A stretch of DNA of 64,000 nt from Permianibacter sp046297695 (GTDB lineage: Bacteria; Pseudomonadota; Gammaproteobacteria; Enterobacterales; Permianibacteraceae), in contig JBKBHF010000016.1 of NCBI GenBank assembly GCA_046297695.1, forward strand, positions 1-64,000. The letters run 5' to 3'. Under the pieces are notes generated by a model, which was not told the origin of the DNA, searched no databases, and saw nothing but the letters and a program-made list of their open reading frames with translations. Positions within the stretch are counted from its first letter, which is position 1. Each line of letters starts with the position of its first letter. Position numbers and translations under genes: made by a program. Below are positions 19,481 to 26,661 of the stretch, in pieces.

Positions 19481-20945
19481 TGCGCTGCGATGCTCGCTCA
19501 TCCTGCTCGGGAGCAGTCTGCTGGCCGTCGCCGCGGCCCAACCGACACCCGCACCGGACTGGCAATTTCGCTGCGCCGCCAATGAACCGGGCAGCGCCCA
19601 GTTGATCACGCCACCGCAGCGCGGTCTGCCGGCGCTTCCCGCGCTACGCTACGAATGCTATACCAGCCCGGATGGTCAAGCGGTATTGACGGCGCAAGCT
19701 GGCGGCCAGCATGAACAAACGGTGTTGCTTATCCACGGTCTTGGTACGTCAGGGCATCATGATTGGCGCGAAACCATTCCGGTATTGGCGCAGCGCTATC
19801 ACGTGCTGGCGATCGATTTGCCCGGCTTTGGTGGTTCGCCGGCGCTGCCACAGGGCTACGCGTTTGAGCCGCTGGCGCGCCTGCTCGAACAAACGCTGCA
19901 GCACTATGCGGTTGGGCCGGCCATCGTCATGGGTCATTCGCTCGGTGGCGCGATTGCACTCGATTTTGCCCATCGTCACCCGGCCCAGCTCGAACGGCTG
20001 ATTCTGGTCGATGTGGCCGGCGTGCTGCAGAAACAGGTGTTTGCCAACCATATCGCGCAATGGCCGCTGCCACATCAAGTGGGTTTGCCGCCATTGGACC
20101 GCGTACTCGGTCACCTCGGCCGGCATGCTGATCGGGTCAAACGCAACGTCCTGAACTGGCCGGAACAACTGTTCGATCTGAGCGGTATGTTGCGCGCCAA
20201 TCCGGCATTACGGGCCTTGATTCTGCGCGATCAAGTCATGGTCGATGCGGCGCTGGGCTTGGTAGAAAACGATTTCTCGCAGGCAATTCGCAACACCCGC
20301 ACGGCCACCTTCATTCTCTGGGGCAGTGACGATCAGGTGACCCCGGTGCGCACCGGTCGGCTGCTGGCCGGCCGGATGCCGAACGCACGGCTCTATCTGG
20401 TGCCGGGCGCCCGCCATGTCCCGATGCTGGAAGCGCCCGGTGAGTTTCATCGCCTGCTCGGCGATGCCTTGCTGATGCCTACCCAGCCGAATGCGCTGGC
20501 ACTGAAAAAGCCACTGGCAAGCTCACTCGCTACCGCGCCAGTGCAGCAATGCGCGCAGCAAACATCCGGACGCTATACCGGAGCAATCCAGCGGCTGGCG
20601 CTGAACAGCTGTCACGGCATTCACATTGAGGATGCCGAGATCGGAGAACTGGTGCTGCAGAATTCGTCAGCGGAACTGACCAACGTGGTCATACGCTCGA
20701 ACGAAACGGCTATCACGGCCAATCAGTCAATGCTGATTGGCACTGCGATCACTGTCAGCGGCAAGACCGCCATTGCAAGCGATGGCAGCCATTTCGATCT
20801 GGCCGGTGCCACGCTGATTGGCAAGGAAACGGTGGCCCGGGTTCTGACCGATAGCATGTTCTACCTGTCGGTCAGCGAGTGGCAGCGCGGCAACAGCCGC
20901 CAGGATCGCCACGAAGTGCTGCGGCTGACCGCAGGCAGCTACTGA
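19473..20945 (+). CDS. Secreted alpha/beta hydrolase with C-terminal beta-helix-like domain
   Basis: A 490-residue protein. A signal peptide (about 1-22) is followed by an alpha/beta-hydrolase fold (about 80-335): oxyanion LLIHGLG (85-91), nucleophile elbow GHSLGG with S156, acid D286 or D287 in WGSDDQVTP, and H315 in GARHVPMLE, all present. Residues about 355-490 form a second part with short imperfect turns (ALNSCHGIHIEDAEIGELVLQ, TNVVIRSNETAI) resembling a right-handed beta-helix or pectate-lyase-like repeat. TTG 19473 is used because GGAGAA precedes it and it opens the signal peptide. Substrate unknown; the combination of domains is unusual. Confidence 0.8.
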   Translation: MIDALRCSLILLGSSLLAVAAAQPTPAPDWQFRCAANEPGSAQLITPPQRGLPALPALRYECYTSPDGQAVLTAQAGGQHEQTVLLIHGLGTSGHHDWRETIPVLAQRYHVLAIDLPGFGGSPALPQGYAFEPLARLLEQTLQHYAVGPAIVMGHSLGGAIALDFAHRHPAQLERLILVDVAGVLQKQVFANHIAQWPLPHQVGLPPLDRVLGHLGRHADRVKRNVLNWPEQLFDLSGMLRANPALRALILRDQVMVDAALGLVENDFSQAIRNTRTATFILWGSDDQVTPVRTGRLLAGRMPNARLYLVPGARHVPMLEAPGEFHRLLGDALLMPTQPNALALKKPLASSLATAPVQQCAQQTSGRYTGAIQRLALNSCHGIHIEDAEIGELVLQNSSAELTNVVIRSNETAITANQSMLIGTAITVSGKTAIASDGSHFDLAGATLIGKETVARVLTDSMFYLSVSEWQRGNSRQDRHEVLRLTAGSY

Positions 20946-21047
20946 AGGTAAAACTCGCGAAGCCTTTTTGGAAAAGCAGATCGGGGAATGCTGTTTTGAA
21001 AAGAACTTTTGAACCAGATCGGCCCAGCGTGAACGGCTTCAATCCGA

Positions 21048-21323
21048 TTATTGCAGCGTGATCTTGAATGTCGCCTGGGCGGCTTCGAGCCGCTCTTTCT
21101 CGCTGTCGCAGAGAAAGCGCATCTCGCCGTTTTCATCGATCGTATAGGCCTCGGCCCGATCCGGCTGATAACGGGCCTGCCACAGCATCAGCGCCTCGAT
21201 GATGGTTTCCCGCTGAGCATCGCTGAGCCGGACGCCGTCCGGCCATTTACCGAGTTCAACGGCACGGGTCAACTTTTCCCGAATCTCGGGCGTCATGCTG
21301 GCAATCAGCTGGTCTACCGTCAT
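21048..21323 (-). CDS. YeaC family protein (DUF1315)
   Basis: A 91-residue cytoplasmic protein of the YeaC/DUF1315 family, function unknown. The family hallmark MTPEI...RAVELGKWPDGVRLS..Q followed by ALMLWQARY is clear. AGGAGC precedes ATG 21323. It is divergent from a solute-binding-protein gene, with 154 bases between the starts. Confidence 0.9.
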   Translation of the reverse strand: MTVDQLIASMTPEIREKLTRAVELGKWPDGVRLSDAQRETIIEALMLWQARYQPDRAEAYTIDENGEMRFLCDSEKERLEAAQATFKITLQ

Positions 21324-21477
21324 GGCAGCTCCTGTCTATGCATAGTTGCCATCCCCAAGCTCGGAATGGCCCGCTATCCGCGATGGCAAAGCGGCGCGCA
21401 TTCTAGCAAATGCCAGCGCCAGCGCGCTGCAACAAGCCAGCTTGGCCTACACTCAAGGCGGACGACGGAGATATCCG

Positions 21478-22269
21478 ATGCGAATCTGGTTGGGTTTGTT
21501 GTTACTGCTTGGCGCCAGTGCAGCCTTGGCCGAGCCGCGTCTGGTACGTGCATGCGATAACGATCAGGACTATCCGCCATTTCGCTGGCAACACACCAAT
21601 GCTGACGGCCAACTCGAAGTCCATGGTCTCGGCTACAGCCTGCTCCGGCACATTCTTGCCAAACACGGTTGGCGACTGGAACTGGAGCTGTTGCCGATCA
21701 AGCGCTGCCTGCGCGAAGTCGAGCACGGCCAACGCTTTCAGCTGCTGGTCAGCAGCAGCTACAACGCCGACCGGGCAAAACGCTATCGCCTGACCGAGCC
21801 CTATGACTACGTCAGCTTCCACGCGTTTTATTTGCGGCAACGGTTTCCGGATGCGGCGCCGGTCAGCAAGAAAGCGGACCTGGCCAAATGGCGTGTCTGC
21901 GGCATCGCCGGCCATAATTTTGCGATGTTTGATTTGAAGCCGGAACAGATCGACACCGGCCCGGAAAATTTCGCGGCAGCGTTTCAGTTGCTGCGCGCGG
22001 GTCGCTGCGATGTTTTTCCGTACAACTTCCAGTCCATCGAAGCCTTGTCACTGATCGGTCAGGACATACTCGGCACCGGCGAATTTGCCAGTGCCGAAAT
22101 CGAAGACGTTCCCCACGGGCAAATCTTGATGCTGATCTCGCGCAACCACCGCAACAGCATTGTCTTGAAGAAAATCATCGACAGCGAGCTGAATGCCATG
22201 GCGGCATCCGGGGAACTGGCGCGTTTTCGCCAACAGTTCTACGACGAACACCGTCCGGTTTCGCCGTAA
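21478..22269 (+). CDS. Periplasmic solute-binding protein, family 3-like
   Basis: A 263-residue protein with a signal peptide (1-19, ending ALA) and a single SBP_bac_3 fold. It shows an N-terminal YPPF segment, GLGYSLLRHIL, LLPIKRCLREVEHG, YDYVSFHAFYLR, and a C-terminal ELARFRQQFYDEH. Orphan proteins of this kind, without ABC permease genes nearby, are common in gammaproteobacteria and may bind amino acids or act as sensors; the ligand is unknown. ATG 21478 has GGAGA upstream and starts the signal peptide; a longer frame from 21346 has no support. Confidence 0.82.
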   Translation: MRIWLGLLLLLGASAALAEPRLVRACDNDQDYPPFRWQHTNADGQLEVHGLGYSLLRHILAKHGWRLELELLPIKRCLREVEHGQRFQLLVSSSYNADRAKRYRLTEPYDYVSFHAFYLRQRFPDAAPVSKKADLAKWRVCGIAGHNFAMFDLKPEQIDTGPENFAAAFQLLRAGRCDVFPYNFQSIEALSLIGQDILGTGEFASAEIEDVPHGQILMLISRNHRNSIVLKKIIDSELNAMAASGELARFRQQFYDEHRPVSP

Positions 22270-22281
22270 CCCGGCGCGTGC

Positions 22282-23598
22282 TCAGTAACCATCTCCCATC
22301 AACACGTAACAAACACCGAGCACAGTCCATGCGCCACTACCACCATCCGGCAATGGCATCGGCTGATAGCGCAGGCTGCCGTCCGGTTTGCGTTCGCTGT
22401 TCAGCAGATCACGGATCTGCACCAGCAGCTTGCTGACGGCAATCTGTGCCGGCCAGCTGCGATAGGCATCGGGCCATTGCAGGCTCAGCTGGCGCGGCCG
22501 GGTGCCACCGTATCCCGGTATGGTGCCGAGTCCGGCGAAGCGTTTGCCGACGGCGGTGTGGCCGGTTTCTGCGAGCAGAAAATCCAGACGGGAGACCAAG
22601 GACGCTGCCACCCGGCTGTTGAATCCGGTCAGCGGCAAGCCGCCGGTCTGTTCGCGATGCGCTGTGGTAAATGCAGCCAGCCAGGTCCAACCGGAATTCA
22701 TCTTGGCTTTGGCATCGGCGTCGGCGCTCAACGCCGCCTGCACCACCTTGCGCACATTGTCGGTGGTCACTTCCCGCTGCGGCACGCCGAACAAGTTGAA
22801 AATCTCGTTGGCGATCTTGACCGCCAGAAACTGCTCCTCGACCGTCCAGTCCTTGTTGTCTTCAACGGTTTTGGCAAGCAGCCGGGCGCGATACAACAGC
22901 GAGTTGGTCAGGAACCCGTACGCGCTGTAATTGATGCGTGGCTTCGGCCAGAAAAATTTCAGCAGCCGGTCATGCCAACCGCTGACCGGCTCGCCGACCG
23001 GTTGCCGCTGATACATCGGCTGGTACGGTTCTTCGTCAATCCAGCGCACCAGCGCTTTGACAAACTCCTCGTCCGCGGCGTCGGCTTTGGGCATCACCGG
23101 CGGGTAGATGCTTTCACCGATCACGCAGGTGGCGGCATCGTCGATCACCACCGGATCATCGCTGGAGGTTTCGATATCCGCCTGCACCCGCGCCTCGGCG
23201 TAAACGAGATACATCTCCTGGGCGACGAAGGACAGCGAATCCCAGTAATCAAGCGCCTGATCGGTCAGGCGCGCACCCGGCACGCTGTTGCCGCTGCTCT
23301 CCTCGACATAGCTGCAGGAACGAAGCAGCGCCGGATTGAGCCGGATGAAATCGTCATCGGCCTGGACGGTGTTGCGGAATGGCCATGGCACCATCAACCG
23401 GGCAATGACATCGATGCTGAAGCGATGCCCGCGCGCCAAGACTTCGCACAACTTGCCATCGCGGTCATGGCGTGGAATGCGGCCTTCGCGCCAGCTCTCG
23501 GGCTGCGGATGAAAACGCTTGAACCAGACTTTCCAGGCAGCGATGAAGATGCCGCGCGACAGCTGGAAATTATTGGCGGAAGGAAACGTAACGTGCAT
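22282..23598 (-). CDS. Hypothetical protein, unrecognised
   Basis: A 438-residue protein from ATG 23598 (ATG 23634 in frame would add 12). I do not recognise a family. It has no signal peptide or clear membrane segment. It is rich in Trp, Tyr and Pro, with a WHDRLLKFFWPKPRINYSAYG stretch near the middle and a C-terminal region containing PGYGGTRPRQLSLQWPDAYRSWP and GAWTVLGVCYVLMGDGY. Codon use resembles the neighbours, so it is likely to be expressed. Neither start has a good ribosome-binding site. It converges with the solute-binding-protein gene with 12 bases between the stops. Confidence 0.7.
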   Translation of the reverse strand: MHVTFPSANNFQLSRGIFIAAWKVWFKRFHPQPESWREGRIPRHDRDGKLCEVLARGHRFSIDVIARLMVPWPFRNTVQADDDFIRLNPALLRSCSYVEESSGNSVPGARLTDQALDYWDSLSFVAQEMYLVYAEARVQADIETSSDDPVVIDDAATCVIGESIYPPVMPKADAADEEFVKALVRWIDEEPYQPMYQRQPVGEPVSGWHDRLLKFFWPKPRINYSAYGFLTNSLLYRARLLAKTVEDNKDWTVEEQFLAVKIANEIFNLFGVPQREVTTDNVRKVVQAALSADADAKAKMNSGWTWLAAFTTAHREQTGGLPLTGFNSRVAASLVSRLDFLLAETGHTAVGKRFAGLGTIPGYGGTRPRQLSLQWPDAYRSWPAQIAVSKLLVQIRDLLNSERKPDGSLRYQPMPLPDGGSGAWTVLGVCYVLMGDGY

Positions 23599-23634
23599 GG
23601 TCGACAAAACGGCCGGCAAACAGGATGGCGACAT

Positions 23635-24061
23635 GATGGCACAGCCGCACCGCAGCGGGCTACCGACGCCCGGCTCGGCCAGCCCGGTGCCCCGTCACGC
23701 CAGCCGGCCCGGATACCCTACCATCGATTGCCCCATGCTCCAGGCCGCCACAACTTGCACCGATTCCCGTTTACATGGCTCGGGTTCGACCGGCGTCAGC
23801 CCTGGCTACAGCACCGTGCTGCCGGCAGCCCGCCCAGGAGCGACAGCTAGGCCGTCGGCCACCACCCCATCGAGGCGCGGGGCCGTGGTGCACGCCATTG
23901 TCGGCTTCTGCTGCGCACCCTCGAACTACTGCAGCAGCATGCGCCGAACCAGCATCCGCCGCCCAACCTGTCACACCGCCGCCACGGACCGCCTGGTCGG
24001 CAACAGCAGTCGGTTTGGCGATTGCTCAACGCTGGGCCAGGAAAACAGGCACGAAAAAACA
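23635..24061. other. Intergenic region without recognisable gene
   Basis: About 430 bases between the hypothetical protein and tRNA-Arg. Several frames are open because of high GC, but none has a convincing start with ribosome-binding site or recognisable composition. A run of T on the minus strand (24054-24059) just after the tRNA may help its termination. I see no repeat or RNA gene here. Confidence 0.5.
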
Positions 24062-24138
24062 TGGCGTCCCGGAGACGATTTGAACGTCCGACCTTCCCCT
24101 TAGGAGGGGGATGCTCTATCCAGCTGAGCTACCGGGAC
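24062..24138 (-). tRNA. tRNA-Arg (anticodon CCU), CCA encoded
   Basis: A complete 77-base cloverleaf on the minus strand. Acceptor GTCCCGG pairs with CCGGGAC, the D-arm is GCTC/GAGC, and the anticodon stem is TCCCC/GGGGA with loop CTCCTAA (anticodon CCT). The T-loop is TTCAAAT, followed by discriminator G and genomically encoded CCA. It reads AGG codons. It lies directly downstream of a terminator hairpin (see that entry). Confidence 0.95.
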
Positions 24139-24147
24139 CTACAAGAC

Positions 24148-24177
24148 AAAAAAACGCCCTGCCGTGCAGGCAGGGCG
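24148..24177 (-). terminator. Rho-independent terminator upstream of tRNA-Arg
   Basis: On the minus strand, a 9-bp stem CGCCCTGCC/GGCAGGGCG with a 5-base loop is followed by seven T. It ends the acyl-CoA dehydrogenase transcript only 9 bases before the tRNA begins. Confidence 0.85.
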
Positions 24178-24180
24178 CGC

Positions 24181-24186
24181 ATTGTA
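24181..24186 (-). promoter_or_regulatory. Putative -10 box for tRNA-Arg, overlapping the terminator
   Basis: TACAAT on the minus strand lies immediately upstream of the terminator stem. A start about 7 bases on would fall inside the first stem arm, so tRNA transcripts would lack a full hairpin. The -35 is weak; inference only. Confidence 0.35.
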
Positions 24187-24234
24187 AACCAGAGCAGGGC
24201 GCGCTTCATCCCCGGCTCGAAACCACCGACCGAC

Positions 24235-25995
24235 TCAAACGGCGAAATAACTGGCCTCTGGCTGCGCCCACGCGTGAGCCTGGCTGACGATAAGCGTGCG
24301 CAAGCTCGCAGTACGCGGCATCAGCTGGCGACGGAAGAAATCGGCGGTCAGCAGCTTGTGTTGGTAATACACATCGCTGTCTTCCGCGCTGGCAGCAATT
24401 TGTGCCAACTGACACCACAGCCAACCGTAGATCAAATGGCCGGTCAGGTGCAGGAAGTGCACCGCATTGGCACCGGCATGACGGCCGCCGTCCTCGGCGT
24501 TTTCCAGAATCGCATCGAGTGCCAGTTCGAAATCGCTCGCCGCCTGGCTGAGCGCCGCTTTCCAGTCGGCATCTTTCAGTTTCTCGGCGTAACGGCGAAT
24601 CGCCAGCAGCAGTTCTTCGGCGGTTTCGCCTTTGTTGGCGATCAGTTTGCGGCCGACCAGATCCATGGCCTGCACGCCGTTGGTGCCTTCATAGATTTGG
24701 GCGATGCGGGCGTCACGCACTGTTTGCTCAACGCCCCATTCGCGCACATAACCGTGACCACCAAGTACCTGCACACCGTGGTTGCAGACTTCGAAACCGA
24801 TATCGGTGAAAAAGGCTTTCGCCACAGGGGTCAGGAAGGCCAGCAGCGCTTCGGCCTTGGCTTTGACCGCCGCGTCTTTGCCGGTGTGCGCTTCATCGAG
24901 CAGGCTGCCCATCCACAGTGCCAGCGCACGGCCACCTTCGGTATAGGCGCGCATGGTCAGCAGCATGCGCTGCACATCCGGATGCACGATGATCGGATCG
25001 GCAATTTCTTTCGAACCCGGCGCCCGGCTCTGCTTGCGTTCGCTGGCATAACGCGCCGCGATCTGCCAGGCGAGCTCGCCAAGACCAACGCCTTGCACGG
25101 CAATCGACAAGCGCTCGACGTTCATCATCGTGAACATGCACTTGAGGCCTTCATTCGGCTTGCCGATGAGGTAGCCCTTGGCGCCGTCGAAATTCATGAC
25201 GCAGGTGCTCGATGCCTTGATGCCCATCTTGTGCTCGATCGAGCCGCAGCTGAACGCGTTGCGTGCGCCGAGCGAACCGTCGGCATTGACGTCGAACTTC
25301 GATACCAGGAACAGCGAAATGCCCTTGGTGCCGGCCGGGGCATCCGGCAAGCGTGCCAGCACCAGATGGACGATGTTGTCGGTCAGATCGTGCTCACCGC
25401 CGGTGATGAAAATCTTGGTGCCGCTGATGCTGTAGCTGCCGTCGGCATTCGGTGTGGCTTTGGTTTTCAGCAGGCCCAGATCGGTACCGGCATGCGGCTC
25501 GGTCAGGCACATCGCACCGGCCCATTCGCCGCCCAACAGTTTCGGCAGGTATTGCGCTTTCATCGCTTCGTCGCCGTGCGCGGCGATGCACTCGGTGGCG
25601 CCATTGGTCAGCGACGAATACAGGCAGAACGAGGTGTTGGCGCCGTAGATCATTTCTTCAATGGCGACATGCAGCGTGCGCGGCAGGCCCTGACCGCCGT
25701 ACTGCGGATCGCCACAGAGCGACTGCCAGCCGCTTTCGGCAAATTGCTTCCACGCTTCCGGAAAGCCTTTCGGTGTTTTGACCACGCCGTTGCTGATGCT
25801 GCAACCTTCTTCATCGCCACTGCGGTTCAGCGGCGCCAGTACGCCACCACAAAACTTGCCCGCCTCTTCCAGCACGGCATCGATCAAGCCGCTGTCCAGT
25901 TCGGCATGGCCACCGAGTTGCTGCCACCGCTCCGGCAACTTGAGCCATTCGAGCAGCAGGAAACGGTAATCGCGGATCGGGGCTTGGTAGGTCAT
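24235..25995 (-). CDS. Acyl-CoA dehydrogenase
   Basis: A 586-residue FAD-dependent acyl-CoA dehydrogenase of the long form with an extra C-terminal domain (about 465-586). Residues 160-185 carry MCLTEPHAGTDLG and TGTKIFITGG-type flavin contacts. The catalytic base Glu is in IYEGTNGVQAMDL (about 440), a position conserved in short- and medium-chain enzymes. GGAG precedes ATG 25995. It catalyses the first step of beta-oxidation; chain length cannot be assigned. It stands alone, ending at a strong terminator; FadH elsewhere in the window supports active fatty-acid use. Confidence 0.9.
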   Translation of the reverse strand: MTYQAPIRDYRFLLLEWLKLPERWQQLGGHAELDSGLIDAVLEEAGKFCGGVLAPLNRSGDEEGCSISNGVVKTPKGFPEAWKQFAESGWQSLCGDPQYGGQGLPRTLHVAIEEMIYGANTSFCLYSSLTNGATECIAAHGDEAMKAQYLPKLLGGEWAGAMCLTEPHAGTDLGLLKTKATPNADGSYSISGTKIFITGGEHDLTDNIVHLVLARLPDAPAGTKGISLFLVSKFDVNADGSLGARNAFSCGSIEHKMGIKASSTCVMNFDGAKGYLIGKPNEGLKCMFTMMNVERLSIAVQGVGLGELAWQIAARYASERKQSRAPGSKEIADPIIVHPDVQRMLLTMRAYTEGGRALALWMGSLLDEAHTGKDAAVKAKAEALLAFLTPVAKAFFTDIGFEVCNHGVQVLGGHGYVREWGVEQTVRDARIAQIYEGTNGVQAMDLVGRKLIANKGETAEELLLAIRRYAEKLKDADWKAALSQAASDFELALDAILENAEDGGRHAGANAVHFLHLTGHLIYGWLWCQLAQIAASAEDSDVYYQHKLLTADFFRRQLMPRTASLRTLIVSQAHAWAQPEASYFAV

Positions 25996-26071
25996 GAAAG
26001 TCTCCAGAGTATTGGCTGATTTTTTGTGAATGGTGTGTGTGTGAAAATGACTTGTTTATGAAAATAAGAGG

Positions 26072-26584
26072 TCAACGCAGGCTGTCGAGCAGCCATTGCA
26101 AGGCATATTCGAGTGCCTGTTCGCGCACGGCAGCGCGCTCACCGTCGAAGTGCTGCACGCGCGCTTCGACCGCCACGCCTTTGCGCGCCAGCCCAAACCA
26201 GACGGTGCCGACCGGCTTGGCATCACTGCCGCCATCGGGACCTGCGATGCCGCTGACGCTGATCGCGATATCGGCCTTGCTGCGCGCCAGTGCACCGAAG
26301 GCCATCGCCATCACGGTTTCGCTGCTGACCGCACCGAAGCTATTGAGCGTGTCGGCCGAGACGCCGAGCAACTGCTGCTTGGCGTCATTGCTGTAGGTGA
26401 CGAAACCGCGATCAAACCAGCGTGAGCTGCCCGGCAACGCGGTGCACGCCGCCGCGATAAGACCACCGGTGCAGGATTCAGCAGTCGTCAGCCACATGCC
26501 ATTGCTGGTCAGCAGCTGCGCCAGATTGGCCACTTGTTGAGCGATGTCCCGGTCCACATCCCGATTGGCGTCACGCGTTTGCAC
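26072..26584 (-). CDS. pncC: Nicotinamide-nucleotide amidohydrolase (CinA C-terminal type)
   Basis: A 170-residue PncC enzyme that deamidates nicotinamide mononucleotide to nicotinate mononucleotide in the pyridine-nucleotide cycle. Family motifs are present: TTAESCTGGLIAA with the nucleophile Ser (about 37), GFVTYSNDAKQQLLGV, GAVSSETVMAMA and SVSGIAGPDGGSDAKPVGTVW. It lacks the N-terminal MoCF domain of full CinA, like E. coli PncC (YgaD). GTG 26584 is chosen because AAGGA lies upstream and no ATG fits. It is divergent from mutS, a neighbourhood shared by many gammaproteobacteria. Confidence 0.92.
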   Translation of the reverse strand: MQTRDANRDVDRDIAQQVANLAQLLTSNGMWLTTAESCTGGLIAAACTALPGSSRWFDRGFVTYSNDAKQQLLGVSADTLNSFGAVSSETVMAMAFGALARSKADIAISVSGIAGPDGGSDAKPVGTVWFGLARKGVAVEARVQHFDGERAAVREQALEYALQWLLDSLR

Positions 26585-26624
26585 GATGGCTGTCCTTGCA
26601 CCGCCCCATCAAGGAGACGACGCG

Positions 26625-26660
26625 GTGATTCGTATTGGGTTGGGCCCGCTCTGCCAGTAG
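26625..26660 (+). CDS. Putative 11-codon leader ORF before mutS
   Basis: GTG 26625 is preceded by a strong AAGGAG eight bases upstream and reads 11 codons to a TAG at 26658-26660, one base before the first in-frame ATG of mutS (26662). mutS itself has no good ribosome-binding site. This suggests translational coupling from a short leader, or simply that the site serves a mis-assigned start. The peptide has no recognisable feature. Confidence 0.35.
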   Translation: MIRIGLGPLCQ

Positions 26661-26661
26661 A

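Noticed and set aside
23519..24103. 194-codon plus-strand ORF before the tRNA
   Set aside because: It overlaps the hypothetical gene's start and the tRNA, has no ribosome-binding site, and its composition is Pro/Arg/Ser-rich as expected of noncoding GC-rich DNA.
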